Assembly (NCBI GenBank): GCA_009785865.1
Contig: WQVL01000019.1
Location: 1-36,164 of the forward strand
Direction: 5' to 3'
Origin: Oscillospiraceae bacterium
GTDB lineage: Bacteria; Bacillota; Clostridia; TANB77; CAG-508
DNA: 36,164 nt
This document shows, one piece after another, positions 16,093 to 24,679 of the stretch. Below the pieces are notes generated by a model that worked only from the letters and a program-made list of their open reading frames with translations, did not search any database and was not told where the DNA came from. Every line of letters begins with the position of its first letter. Position 1 is the first letter of the stretch. A program made the position numbers and the translations under genes.

Positions 16093-17259
16093 TTATAGCT
16101 TCATAAATTTTTTCATTACAAACATTAATGGCTTATGTCCAAAACCTTCTAAAGCTTTTTTTACTCTAGTTAATTCTTCTCCTATTTGTATTCCTTGAGG
16201 ACAATATGCTTCACATTTTTTACACTTTATACACTGAGAAGCACTATATGATTCGCTTCTTATACTAGTATTCATTATATATTTAACTTTAGCTTTCATC
16301 TTACCTTCTACCTCTATATTATTATAGCTAGTCAGGCAAGTTGGTATATCCACTTTTTTCGGACAATATGGTACACAGTAATTACATCCTGTACATGGTA
16401 TTTTTAGCTTCTTATGTATTAGGGTCTTCATTTCTTCAAACATCTTAAAATCAGCTTCTGTAAAAGAATCAGCTTCTGCTGTCTTTGCTACCTTTATATT
16501 CTCTTCTACCATTTCCTCCGTACTCATTCCTGAGAGCGCTACTGTAACTTCCTTATGATTCCACACCCATCTAAAGGACCAATCAGCAAGAGTTCGTTTA
16601 GTGTTCGATTTTCTAAGGATCGCATCTACATCTTTTTGTATCTTTGTAACTATTTTTCCCCCTTTGAGTGGTCCCATAACCATTACAGGTAATCCTTTTT
16701 TAGATGCATACTCTAACCCATTTTTCCCTGCTTGATTATTCTCATCTAGGAAATTATAGTAGATCATACAAAATTCCCAATCATAGGAATCTATAACTTT
16801 TATAAATTCCGATTGTCCTCCATGGTATGAAAAACCTATATTTTTAATCTGTCCCGCTTTCTTTTTCTCTTCTATCCATTTAAGAATACCTAGATCTACA
16901 AGCCTATTCCAAACTTGAATATCAGTTATCATATGAATAAAATAGTAGTCAATATATTCTGTTTGAAGTCTCCTCAATTGTGTATTAAAGATCTTGTCCA
17001 AATCTTCATACTTCTTTACTAAATATGGCGGTATTTTTGTAGCAATTTTAACTTTTTCACGATAACCTTTTGCAAGGACACGTCCTAATCTTTCTTCACT
17101 ACTTGGATATATATATGCAGTATCAAAATAATTTACGCCATTCTCTATAGCATAAACTACTTGTTTCTCTAAATCTTTATCGTCTTTTGGAAATCTCATA
17201 CCACCATAACCAAGCTGTGATAATTTATCTCCATTTTTGGGGTTAGTTCTATAAATCAT
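16093..17259 (-). CDS. Aldo-keto reductase with C-terminal 2x[4Fe-4S] domain
   Basis: Residues 1-280 form an aldo-keto reductase barrel with the tetrad intact: NYFDTAYIY supplies Asp and Tyr, KIATKIP the Lys, and FIHM the His. Residues 290-388 carry two ferredoxin-type cluster sites, CTGCNYCVPYCP and CIKCKKCEAYCP. This architecture is common in anaerobes, where electrons can pass between the clusters and the reductase site; the substrate is unknown. AGGAGG precedes the ATG. The gene starts 23 nt after DUF1893 stops and belongs to the same run. It contrasts with the degenerate reductase at 8728-9594. Confidence 0.92.
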   Translation of the reverse strand: MIYRTNPKNGDKLSQLGYGGMRFPKDDKDLEKQVVYAIENGVNYFDTAYIYPSSEERLGRVLAKGYREKVKIATKIPPYLVKKYEDLDKIFNTQLRRLQTEYIDYYFIHMITDIQVWNRLVDLGILKWIEEKKKAGQIKNIGFSYHGGQSEFIKVIDSYDWEFCMIYYNFLDENNQAGKNGLEYASKKGLPVMVMGPLKGGKIVTKIQKDVDAILRKSNTKRTLADWSFRWVWNHKEVTVALSGMSTEEMVEENIKVAKTAEADSFTEADFKMFEEMKTLIHKKLKIPCTGCNYCVPYCPKKVDIPTCLTSYNNIEVEGKMKAKVKYIMNTSIRSESYSASQCIKCKKCEAYCPQGIQIGEELTRVKKALEGFGHKPLMFVMKKFMKL

Positions 17260-17282
17260 ATAGACCTCCTACTTATATTTTT

Positions 17283-17702
17283 TCATTTTTCAAATTGTTT
17301 TAATGTATTAATAATATTACTTATACCTTGTTCTATATCCTCACAGTGCATAACTGCTTTTTCTATAAAACATATATCTGTTTTATCTCTATTTAAAATG
17401 TTGTTTACCAATATATTGTACTCAACTTGTATATTGTTTTTCTTAAGTAGTTCCAAAGCTGATTTACTCATCATATTAGCATATACACTTGTTATCCTAC
17501 CGTCTACTGCAATTAATGCTGCTGCTTTCCCTATTACTTTATCTGCTAGAAATGCGCCTACCATCTCTTCCTTATTGTTAAGATAAAAGGTCAGAAGCGG
17601 TTTAATCCCTCTTCCGCTCACAGCATAAATCAGCTCATCATTTTTAACAATAACACAGGAATATTTATTATCATTAATTAACTCTTTTATTTGATTAAGC
17701 AT
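17283..17702 (-). CDS. DUF1893 protein
   Basis: The 139 residues match DUF1893, a small domain related to the cytidine-deaminase fold. The recognisable stretches are CVIVKNDELIYAVSGRGIKPLL, then GAFLADKVIGKAAALIAVDGRI and SALELLKKNNI. The deaminase zinc motif is not complete, so enzymatic activity is uncertain. The gene overlaps the ECF transporter end by 8 nt with GGAG four bases before its ATG, so its translation may depend on ribosomes completing the upstream frame-shifted gene. Confidence 0.85.
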   Translation of the reverse strand: MLNQIKELINDNKYSCVIVKNDELIYAVSGRGIKPLLTFYLNNKEEMVGAFLADKVIGKAAALIAVDGRITSVYANMMSKSALELLKKNNIQVEYNILVNNILNRDKTDICFIEKAVMHCEDIEQGISNIINTLKQFEK

Positions 17703-18226
17703 CTTGCTCCTTCTTCCTTTTAAAATACCTAAATAGGATTGGAATTAATATAATTTGTATTGCTATGCCTGGAATGCCTACTATAACTGCATTTACTACA
17801 TTGTTTACTTGTATAACTGGCGTAAAGAATGAGTATATTGCTGTAAAAGTAATAGCATATGCAATTCTTCCTGCAAGCATTGTTAATATAAGTTTAGGTA
17901 ACATTTTAAGTTTTGTATATTTAGTAAGTAGTCCTGCAACTAGCCCATATGTACCAAGTTCAAATATCATTATTGGCATCATTGGAAATGCTACAGGCAT
18001 TCCTGTTAAAAATGTACTTATTATTGGAGATGCCATTCCGGGTAACTAGTCCATATTTGGGTCCTAATGTAAATCCAGCAAGTAATACTGGTATATGCAT
18101 TGGCAAAAACATTGGCCCTCCCATACCAAACAAGTGAAATATTTGCGGCAGTGCTATAGCCGATACAACATAAATTATATTGATTAAAATCTTAACATTT
18201 GTCTTCGAATTTGAAATAGCTTCCAT
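17695..18226 (-). CDS. ECF transporter S component, +1 shift at CGG
   Basis: Read as one protein of 176 residues, this is a substrate-binding S component of an energy-coupling-factor vitamin transporter (ECF_trnsprt type), with five to six membrane helices and the FLPMHIPVLLAGFTLGPKYG segment. The frame is broken once. After Thr62 (ACC) the codon CGG (18040-18038) is met; omitting its C gives GGA (Gly) and continues into MASPIISTFLTG in perfect family order. Without the shift only 88 residues are made. The start has GGAG eight bases upstream of ATG and a strong promoter. The ligand is unknown; a B-vitamin is likely by family. Alternatives are a sequencing error or a pseudogene. Confidence 0.85.
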
Positions 18227-18260
18227 AGTATTTTCTCCTTACTTTTTTAATAATGTAATA

Positions 18261-18289
18261 AGTATATCGTTTTTATAGATCAATGACAA
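18261..18289 (-). promoter_or_regulatory. Promoter of the ECF / DUF1893 / AKR run
   Basis: On the minus strand TTGTCA (18289-18284), a 17-nt spacer and TATACT (18266-18261), giving a leader under 30 nt. Confidence 0.75.
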
Positions 18290-18302
18290 GATATATAAAT
18301 AA

Positions 18303-18579
18303 AGAATATTTCATAGAAATTTCTGTTTGCCATCTTTACATTTAGACAATGTCGATGCATGCTTAGGTATAGAAAATGAGAATAAAGCAGATGTGGTTGC
18401 CACCATACATAAACAGCTCAGGTTGCGGAAAAGACGGTGGTGCTATGGTAGAACAAGCATTATTAACTACAATACATTTACTTTTCTTCGGATTAGTAGG
18501 CATGACTATTATAGCAATTTTTTTAGCTATTGCTCTTGTAGCAATAACTTTTAATAACAACAAAAAAACACATCTGTAA
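18303..18579 (+). CDS. Candidate small membrane protein with CGG site
   Basis: Two overlapping plus-strand frames are open here. The second ends in a clear membrane helix (TTIHLLFFGLVG then MTIIAIFLAIALVAI) followed by NNNKKTHL and a stop at 18577-18579. The first frame (from 18303, reading DNVDACLGIENENKADVVAT) meets an in-frame CGG followed by A at 18425. Skipping that C joins it to GKDGGAMVEQALL and the helix. The second frame could also start alone at ATG 18376 or 18446. No ribosome binding site is visible for any start, so it may be a remnant. The C-terminal half vaguely resembles small decarboxylase gamma (OadG-like) subunits. A plus-strand terminator follows. Confidence 0.35.
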
Positions 18580-18631
18580 ACTTGCCAGTGCGGAGTCATC
18601 GTTTTAAAGGCTGAGAAGAAAGAGACTTAGA

Positions 18632-18695
18632 ATTCATGTAAAACCGCTCCGTTTATCTCTTGATAATACGAAGCGGTTTTACATGAATATTTTTT
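18632..18695 (+). terminator. Long hairpin with plus-strand T-run
   Basis: A 20-bp stem with one mismatch (18632-18651 with 18669-18688) ends in six T residues on the plus strand. The direction fits the candidate plus-strand gene at 18303-18579; it may also stop transcripts arriving from the SPL-type gene. The 18580-18631 stretch shows no gene. Confidence 0.75.
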
Positions 18696-19575
18696 ATTCT
18701 TTTGATCTTTGCTTATTACTTACTAATTCCTCGTGATAAAAGAAATTTGTATATTTGATATCATTCTCTTCGCAATATTCTTTTATCTCTTTGCTAAGTT
18801 CTTCCCAATAAGTTTTATTTTTTTTGATATAAATATCTACATATTGATCGTAATGTTGTGAATGTTTTTCTTTTATATAATCAAGTATAATCTTTTTATA
18901 ATTTCCTCTTAAGTTTAAGTTTTCAAACCAATATTCATCAATATATTCTTTTGATTTTTGTATTATCTCTTTGAAATCCGTTATGTATGGAAACATTGGC
19001 GACATGAATAATACTGTCTTTATTCCGTTATCATGTAATGTTTTAAGAGTCTCCAATCTTTCGTTTATAGATGAAGCTTTATCCATATCATTTTTGAAAT
19101 TTTCGTCTAAAGTATTTATCGACATTGATACCTCTAAGTTTTTCATTTGCTTTAATAAATCTAAATCTCTTAAAATCAATTTTGACTTAGTTGATATATT
19201 TAATCTGCAATTAGCGCCTATTAACTGTTTTAAAATATTTCTAGTTATTCCGTATTCTTCTTCTATAGGGTTATAGCAATCTGTAACCGATGATAAAAAT
19301 ACTGTTTTATTTTCTATTTTTTTCAGGTTAATCTTTTTATTGCACCTTTTAACATCCACAAAAGTTCCCCACTCCTCAGTATGACCAGTAAATCGCTTCA
19401 TAAAACAAGCATAACAATATATACAAGCATGAGGACAACCAACATAAGGGTTGATTACATAGTCACTTGCCGGCAATTTGGATGCAGTTAAATAATCAGG
19501 TGTATTTATTTCTTTTACTATCACACTTTTTAATCTCCATTTATTTTCTTCTATTACTTCTATATTAGGGAACAC
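18694..19575 (-). CDS. SPL-family radical SAM protein
   Basis: The 293-residue protein belongs to the spore-photoproduct-lyase-like radical SAM group. The cluster motif is CPHACIYCYAC (C-x3-C-x2-C, near residue 48), preceded by YVINPYVGC and followed by RFTGHTEEWGTFVDVK, a segment typical of this group. Later strands include SSVTDCYNP and STKSKLILRD. The role of these smaller SPL-like proteins is unclear; a DNA photolesion substrate is not implied. The start is GTG 19575, 25 nt after the Tex stop, with only a weak SD-like AGGTAG. It is co-transcribed with Tex. Confidence 0.85.
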   Translation of the reverse strand: MFPNIEVIEENKWRLKSVIVKEINTPDYLTASKLPASDYVINPYVGCPHACIYCYACFMKRFTGHTEEWGTFVDVKRCNKKINLKKIENKTVFLSSVTDCYNPIEEEYGITRNILKQLIGANCRLNISTKSKLILRDLDLLKQMKNLEVSMSINTLDENFKNDMDKASSINERLETLKTLHDNGIKTVLFMSPMFPYITDFKEIIQKSKEYIDEYWFENLNLRGNYKKIILDYIKEKHSQHYDQYVDIYIKKNKTYWEELSKEIKEYCEENDIKYTNFFYHEELVSNKQRSKE

Positions 19576-19600
19576 TATCTACCTACATTTGTTCTAAACT

Positions 19601-21754
19601 TTAACTTCTTGGATCTAATAGTGTTAGTGCAACTTTCCCTTTGTCTAGGAATATGTTCTCAACATAGCAATCTACTATGTCTCCAACTGCTACTACTTCC
19701 ATTGGATGTTTGATATATCTATCTGTAAGTTTAGAAATATGTGCTAGCCCATCATTTTTCAGCCCTATATCTATGAACACACCAAAATCAACAACGTTTC
19801 TAACTGTACCTTGTAATTTCATTCCTGATTTTAAGTCTTCTATTTGCAATATATCACTTTTAAGCAGCGGCTTTGGTTGCTCATCTCTAGGATCTCTTAA
19901 TGGTTGTTTTAAAGATTTTATAATGTCTTCTAATGTATATATATCAATATCCAATTTATCTTTTAACTCATTAATATTAGTTCTATCTAATGCTTCTATT
20001 AACCCACTACTTCCTAAATCTGCCGTTGATAATCCTATCAACTCTAATAGTTTTAAAGTCTTGTCATAACTCTCTGGATGTATTGAAGTTTGATCTAGTG
20101 GCTCTGTTCCTTCTGTTATTCTTATAAATCCAATGGCTTGCTCATAGCTTTTATCTCCTAAAGACTTAACTTTTTTAACTTCTTTTCTATTCGCAAATTT
20201 ACCCTTAGTATTTCTATGTTCTATGATGTTGTCAATAGCTTTCTTATTGAGTCCTGAAACATATGATAGTATAGACGAGCTAGCTGTATTTATATTTACT
20301 CCAACTAAGTTAACAGATTTAGAAACAACGAAATCTAAACTCTCATTTAACTTCTTTGCTGATACATCATGTTGGTATTGTCCTACTCCTATACTCTTTG
20401 TATCTATCTTAACAAGTTCCGATAGTGGGTCTTGAAGTCTTCTCCCTATACTTATAGCACTTCTTTCTTCTACAGCTAAATTAGGAAATTCACTAATAGC
20501 CAACTTGCTTGCAGAATACACAGAAGCTCCCGCTTCATTTACAATTATATATTCTACTTTCTTATTTGCATCTTTAATTACATCTGCAATAAATGTTTCG
20601 CTTTCTCTAGATGCAGTCCCATTACCTATTGCTATTATATCTATATCACATTTCTCTATAATATTTAGAATAGCTTTTTTGCTTTTTTCATATTCATTTT
20701 TTGGCTCATGTGGATATATAACTTTTATACCTAATGGCTTTCCTGTTTTATCAAGTACAGCAAGCTTACATCCTGTTCTATAGGCAGGGTCAAATCCGAG
20801 TACTGTTTTTTCTTTCATTGGCGGTGTTAAAAGTAACTTTTCTAAATTCTTAGCAAATACATCTATCGCTACTTCTTCTGCTAATTCAAATAACTCTCTT
20901 CTTATTTCTCTTTCAATACTAGGTTCAATTAGTCTCTTATAGCTATCCTCTATAGCTCCTATAACGTAGTCATATACAAAAGAATTCTTATTCTTCACAT
21001 TTTGCTCTTCTAAATATTCTAGAATCTGTTCTTTGTCCACATCTAAACTAACTGTAAGTATCTTTTCATTTTCTCCTCTATTAAGAGCAAGATATCTATG
21101 TGGTTTCATACTTCTAACATCTTCAGCATATTCGTAATACATTTCATACACTCTTTTCTCATCGTTAGCACCTTTTTTTAATTTGCTTTCTATTCTTCCT
21201 GTTCTAAATGTATAGCTTCTAATCCACTTTCTAAATGCTGCATCATCACTTATCCATTCAGCTATAATATATCCAGCACCTGTCATCGCCTCTTCTGAAC
21301 TTTTTACTTTATCAGTAATAAACTTACTAGTTATGCTCTCTACATCTCCACTAGACGGGAAAGTCATTATAAGTTTTGCAAGTGGTTCTAATCCATTTTT
21401 TATGGCATCAGTTGCTTTAGTCTTTTTCTTCTCTTTATATGGTCTATATAAATCTTCAACTTCAACTAATTTCACTGCATTCATAATCTGCGTCTTTAGT
21501 TCATCTGTCATTAATCCTTTTTCATCAATTAATCTGATAACATCTTCTTTTCTTTTAAGTAAATTAACTTGGTACTCATATACATCACCTATAGCTCTTA
21601 TTACTTCTTCATCTAATCCACCTGTTACTTCTTTTCTATAACGAGCAATAAACGGAATAGTATTTCCCTCTTGTAGTAAGTTTAAAGTGCTTGTTACCTG
21701 ACTTTCTTTTATATTTAAATCTCTACTTATTTCTTTAACTACTTGTTCATTCAT
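19601..21754 (-). CDS. tex: Tex, S1-domain RNA-binding transcription accessory protein
   Basis: The 717 residues show the full Tex order: an N-terminal helical/HTH part (SRDLNIKESQV...TIPFIARYRKE), an RNase H-like YqgF domain (VLGFDPAYRTGCKLAVLD near 320), helix-hairpin-helix segments (VNINTASSSILSYVSGL), and a C-terminal S1 domain (LQGTVRNVVDFGVFIDIGL). Tex binds nucleic acids and interacts with transcription and RNA turnover in bacteria. I set the start at ATG 21754 (MNEQVVKE) because AGGAG lies nine bases upstream; the longer frame to 21793 has none. It has its own promoter and is followed by the SPL-type gene. Confidence 0.95.
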   Translation of the reverse strand: MNEQVVKEISRDLNIKESQVTSTLNLLQEGNTIPFIARYRKEVTGGLDEEVIRAIGDVYEYQVNLLKRKEDVIRLIDEKGLMTDELKTQIMNAVKLVEVEDLYRPYKEKKKTKATDAIKNGLEPLAKLIMTFPSSGDVESITSKFITDKVKSSEEAMTGAGYIIAEWISDDAAFRKWIRSYTFRTGRIESKLKKGANDEKRVYEMYYEYAEDVRSMKPHRYLALNRGENEKILTVSLDVDKEQILEYLEEQNVKNKNSFVYDYVIGAIEDSYKRLIEPSIEREIRRELFELAEEVAIDVFAKNLEKLLLTPPMKEKTVLGFDPAYRTGCKLAVLDKTGKPLGIKVIYPHEPKNEYEKSKKAILNIIEKCDIDIIAIGNGTASRESETFIADVIKDANKKVEYIIVNEAGASVYSASKLAISEFPNLAVEERSAISIGRRLQDPLSELVKIDTKSIGVGQYQHDVSAKKLNESLDFVVSKSVNLVGVNINTASSSILSYVSGLNKKAIDNIIEHRNTKGKFANRKEVKKVKSLGDKSYEQAIGFIRITEGTEPLDQTSIHPESYDKTLKLLELIGLSTADLGSSGLIEALDRTNINELKDKLDIDIYTLEDIIKSLKQPLRDPRDEQPKPLLKSDILQIEDLKSGMKLQGTVRNVVDFGVFIDIGLKNDGLAHISKLTDRYIKHPMEVVAVGDIVDCYVENIFLDKGKVALTLLDPRS

Positions 21755-21798
21755 TTGTATCTTTCTCCTATCATTTATGTATTCATTTTCCAAAGATG

Positions 21799-21827
21799 AT
21801 TATAACGTGACCATTTGATGAAGTCAA
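21799..21827 (-). promoter_or_regulatory. Promoter of tex
   Basis: On the minus strand TTGACT (21827-21822), a 17-nt spacer and a perfect TATAAT (21804-21799). Confidence 0.8.
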
Positions 21828-21891
21828 CTGTGTCTTTACAGGAAAACGTTTCAACGAACATAGCTCGTTATAACATAAGTCACACAAAAAA

Positions 21892-21918
21892 AGCAGTTAT
21901 TATTTTTAAATAACTGCT
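21892..21918 (-). terminator. Terminator of the repeat-protein gene
   Basis: AGCAGTTATT (21892-21901) and AATAACTGCT (21909-21918) form a 10-bp stem with a seven-T run on the minus strand, 139 nt past the stop of the repeat-protein gene. Confidence 0.85.
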
Positions 21919-22056
21919 ACTTTACACTATTTTGATTTTGCATAAACTGTTTCATTCTATATTTTTTTGACTTATGGAAAAAACTACGCCCAGGAACCCC
22001 GAAAAGGGATTCCTGGACGATTTGAAAGGTACTTCAAAAAAACTTACTTCGTCAAA

Positions 22057-23835
22057 CTATTTGTTCTCACCAACCAGAACGTTCGTAAACGTCCTAGTTT
22101 CACCGGCCTTTAGAACCCAACCCATTTTCCCAAGTGCTTCCACTGTTTCTGGCAGTGGATCAGTTGGTATCGTGAATTCTGCAGCATCGGTGCAAACTGC
22201 TAGTGTTGCCTCAAAGAGCTTCAGCTGTGCAGCAAATGCAGCTGCGTTATCTGCTATCTCTTTGACAGTAACCGGCTTTACTTCGGCCAGTTTAGCAGCC
22301 ATATCCTCATCAGATATAACGCCACCTTTCAGGTCGAAGAAAAACTTTTGGAATAACGGCAGTTGCTCCTGTATCACAGTTTGCAACTGTTGGTGGCTCT
22401 CACCAGCCATAATGGCTTCTACTAGGGCTTTCGCCTCTAGCATTTGTGCGTAGATGCCTTCCAGTTCGTTGATGAAATCTTCTGGCTTCGGTACTTCAAC
22501 AACATCAGATGTTAAAGTATTGCCGCTTGCCGTTTCATCGGTTTGTCTCTTTGCCTTTTCCTTGTTGACAAATGTCCTGCTATTATTATTCTGCTGAATC
22601 CAGCCGAAAGTAGCAAGAAACGCAACTGTTTCCGGTAATGGATTAGCCTCCAAAGAAAAGGTGATGTCTGGGATACTCGACCATGTGATGTTTTTCTTCG
22701 CATTGGCTACAGCTGTTGGAATGGTTCTTAGAGCTTCCTCCAGCTGTCCATTCAGTCGCTCTTGATACGCCTTTTGGTTTGCTCCCTCAGCTTCCGCTAA
22801 GAAAGTATTACAATGCGGTATTTCAATTGCAGCCGGCTCTAAGAACTGCTTTTCACTTGTCTTGCCAACTTGCCCTTTAGGGCTAAGGTTGTTCTTAAAT
22901 CGTTTAGAGTTACCAGAATATTCTTTAACCCAACCCGACTGTTCAAGAGCAGACTGGACCTCTGGCAGGGCGTTTTGCGAAAATTCAAAGCTAATATTAA
23001 CCGGAATGCTATTCCAGCGGATATTTTCCTTCGAATCTTCGATTGCTTTGCCAATTTTGTCTGCCGCCTCTTTCATTTGGTCGTCCAAATACTTTTGGTA
23101 TTTTTCTTTGTTAGTTTCTTCAACCATGCTTGTGAATGAGTCACAACTAGGTACCTGAACTTCGCCTGGTGTTAACGGCTCATCGGCCGCCGTCCTGGTT
23201 ACTTGCCCAATCGCTGCAGTTTTGTTCTTGAACTTTCTCGAGTTGCCAGGATATTCTTTAACCCAACCCAACTGTTCAAGAGCAGTCTGGACCTCTGGCA
23301 AGGCGTTTTGCGAAAATTCAAAGCTAATATTAACCGGAATGCTATCCCAGCGGATATTTTTCTCCGAATCTTCGATTGCTTTGCCAATTTTGTCTGCCGC
23401 CTCTTGCATTTGCCCATCCAAATACTCTTGGTATTTGTCTTTGTTGGTTGCTTCAACCATGCTTGTGAATGATTCACAACTAGGCACCTGAATTGTGGCT
23501 GGTGTTAATGGCTTACCGTCACTTGTCCTGGCTACTTGCCCAATTGCTGCAGTTTTGTTCTTGAACTTTCTATGGTTTCCATCGTGTTCCTTAATCCAGC
23601 CCAATTCCTCAAGGGCAGTCACTACCTCTGGCAATGCGTTTTCCTGAAGTTCGAAGGTAATCGTTGCTGGAGTGTTATTCCAGCGGATGTTTTTCTTCGC
23701 TTCTTCAATTGCCCTCTTTACTGCAATCGCAGCTTCCTCCATTTGGAGATCAAGCCGGGATTGATAGGCCTCTCTGTTGGCCTCTTCTGTGCCTGCAACG
23801 AACTGAGCGCCGCTTGTGATTGTTTTTTCTGACAT
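22057..23835 (-). CDS. Unrecognised protein of 111-residue repeats
   Basis: The 592-residue protein consists of four tandem repeats (residues 12-122, 123-233, 234-344, 345-453; the first three exactly 111 residues) and a degenerate fifth unit (454-592) with an insert. Each unit starts with a helix (F..xxxExxNxxxYQxxL..QM.EA), then NIRW..P and ITF, then NALPEV...LE.LGWVKE and a closing R-F-KN strand. Repeats 2 and 3 are the most alike. There is no signal peptide or membrane helix. I know no family with this unit; a scaffold or adhesive filament role is possible but unproven. SD AAAGGG precedes the ATG. It is richer in G+C than its neighbours and uses one CGG Arg codon (23757-23755). Confidence 0.8.
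   Translation of the reverse strand: MSEKTITSGAQFVAGTEEANREAYQSRLDLQMEEAAIAVKRAIEEAKKNIRWNNTPATITFELQENALPEVVTALEELGWIKEHDGNHRKFKNKTAAIGQVARTSDGKPLTPATIQVPSCESFTSMVEATNKDKYQEYLDGQMQEAADKIGKAIEDSEKNIRWDSIPVNISFEFSQNALPEVQTALEQLGWVKEYPGNSRKFKNKTAAIGQVTRTAADEPLTPGEVQVPSCDSFTSMVEETNKEKYQKYLDDQMKEAADKIGKAIEDSKENIRWNSIPVNISFEFSQNALPEVQSALEQSGWVKEYSGNSKRFKNNLSPKGQVGKTSEKQFLEPAAIEIPHCNTFLAEAEGANQKAYQERLNGQLEEALRTIPTAVANAKKNITWSSIPDITFSLEANPLPETVAFLATFGWIQQNNNSRTFVNKEKAKRQTDETASGNTLTSDVVEVPKPEDFINELEGIYAQMLEAKALVEAIMAGESHQQLQTVIQEQLPLFQKFFFDLKGGVISDEDMAAKLAEVKPVTVKEIADNAAAFAAQLKLFEATLAVCTDAAEFTIPTDPLPETVEALGKMGWVLKAGETRTFTNVLVGENK
22477..23802 (-). repeat. Four tandem 333-bp coding repeats
   Basis: Units span 23802-23470, 23469-23137, 23136-22804 and 22803-22477. 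Units 2 and 3 are nearly identical at DNA level over long runs, for example around 23290 and 22985, pointing to recent duplication or gene conversion. Confidence 0.9.
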
Positions 23836-23889
23836 TTTTTGTGTCCCTTTCTTGTGCTGTTTTTGCCCTATTGGCTTTGCACTATCTTA

Positions 23890-23918
23890 ATTATAGCATA
23901 TTTTACACGAAAAATCAA
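23890..23918 (-). promoter_or_regulatory. Proximal promoter of the repeat-protein gene
   Basis: On the minus strand TTGATT (23918-23913), a 17-nt spacer and TATAAT (23895-23890). Its -10 region shares 20 of 21 bases with the promoter at 4456-4484. Confidence 0.8.
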
Positions 23919-23920
23919 AT

Positions 23921-23949
23921 AGTATATCACAGTTTTTACGTAAAGTCAA
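23921..23949 (-). promoter_or_regulatory. Distal promoter of the repeat-protein gene
   Basis: On the minus strand TTGACT (23949-23944), a 17-nt spacer and TATACT (23926-23921), directly upstream of the proximal promoter. The two -10 boxes are 31 bp apart. Confidence 0.65.
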
Positions 23950-24016
23950 TATGTATTTTATGGTTTTTTGCATTTAATCTATTTTTTTGTTTCCACTAAT
24001 TATGAATACTAAAAAA

Positions 24017-24039
24017 TAGACACCTGTTTAAGGTGTCTA
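24017..24039 (-). terminator. Terminator of the small membrane-protein gene
   Basis: TAGACACC (24017-24024) and GGTGTCTA (24032-24039) form a perfect 8-bp stem followed by a T-run on the minus strand. Confidence 0.8.
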
Positions 24040-24092
24040 CTACATAGAAGATTTGTTTTGTGAATTTATGTCTTACATAACTGCTACCTTTA

Positions 24093-24536
24093 TTATTTCG
24101 CACTTTGTATAAATTGTTTTCTATTTAGCACTGCTCCTACAATACACCCGGCAGTCCACAACAGATTTCCTATAACTGCTGCAAAAGCAAATAATATGTT
24201 GCTATTCATATTATACTCTAACACTCCAAACCCTATGATAGCAATAACATTTATTCCTAAAAGCATTAGTAAAAACTCTGCCTTTTCTAGATTACCAGAA
24301 TGTTTTACAGACATAAAATAAGCATAAAGAGAATATCCCATAATAGCTATAAGTATTAGATTGTAATCATCCCATGACATCCCCATTGGCATAATTTCAT
24401 CTAACTGTCTAGACCTGGAACCTGTCGCTAATCCTCCAATTACATTCAGTGCACTAACTAAAAACCCTATATTCCCTGCTATTTTTATAAGAAGTTTTCC
24501 CTTTACTTTTACCTTCATCTTTTTCTTCTGCTTCAT
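24093..24536 (-). CDS. Hypothetical four-helix membrane protein
   Basis: A 147-residue protein with a very basic N-terminus (KQKKKMKVKVKGK) and four predicted membrane helices at about 18-38, 60-77, 90-108 and 115-135. No family is recognised. I chose ATG 24536, which follows GAGAGG by about seven bases; the longer frame would need a TTG start inside no visible SD. It has its own terminator and lies between the repeat-protein and yunB genes without obvious functional link. Confidence 0.6.
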   Translation of the reverse strand: MKQKKKMKVKVKGKLLIKIAGNIGFLVSALNVIGGLATGSRSRQLDEIMPMGMSWDDYNLILIAIMGYSLYAYFMSVKHSGNLEKAEFLLMLLGINVIAIIGFGVLEYNMNSNILFAFAAVIGNLLWTAGCIVGAVLNRKQFIQSAK

Positions 24537-24644
24537 AAATTTTCCTCTCAATTTCAATCTATATTCATCATAATACTTGAATAATATACTGTCAATACTT
24601 TAAATCCTATATTTTAAATCAATATAACCTATATCTGCAACATC

Positions 24645-24672
24645 AAAATAGAGGTCATTTGACCTCTATTTT
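24645..24672. terminator. Terminator at the end of yunB
   Basis: AAAATAGAGGTC and GACCTCTATTTT (24645-24672) form a perfect 12-bp stem around ATTT, 7 nt past the yunB stop, with A/T tracts that allow action in both directions. Confidence 0.85.
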
Positions 24673-24679
24673 AATCTAT

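Noticed and set aside
18580-18690. TPP-riboswitch-like words (GGCTGAGA and GATAATAC...GCG)
   Set aside because: The order is roughly right, but the segment is dominated by the 20-bp terminator hairpin, the conserved pairing cannot be drawn, and no thiamine gene follows on the plus strand.
22839-23477. Several open frames on both strands inside the repeat-protein gene
   Set aside because: They recur with the 333-bp repeats and are shadows of the long frame.
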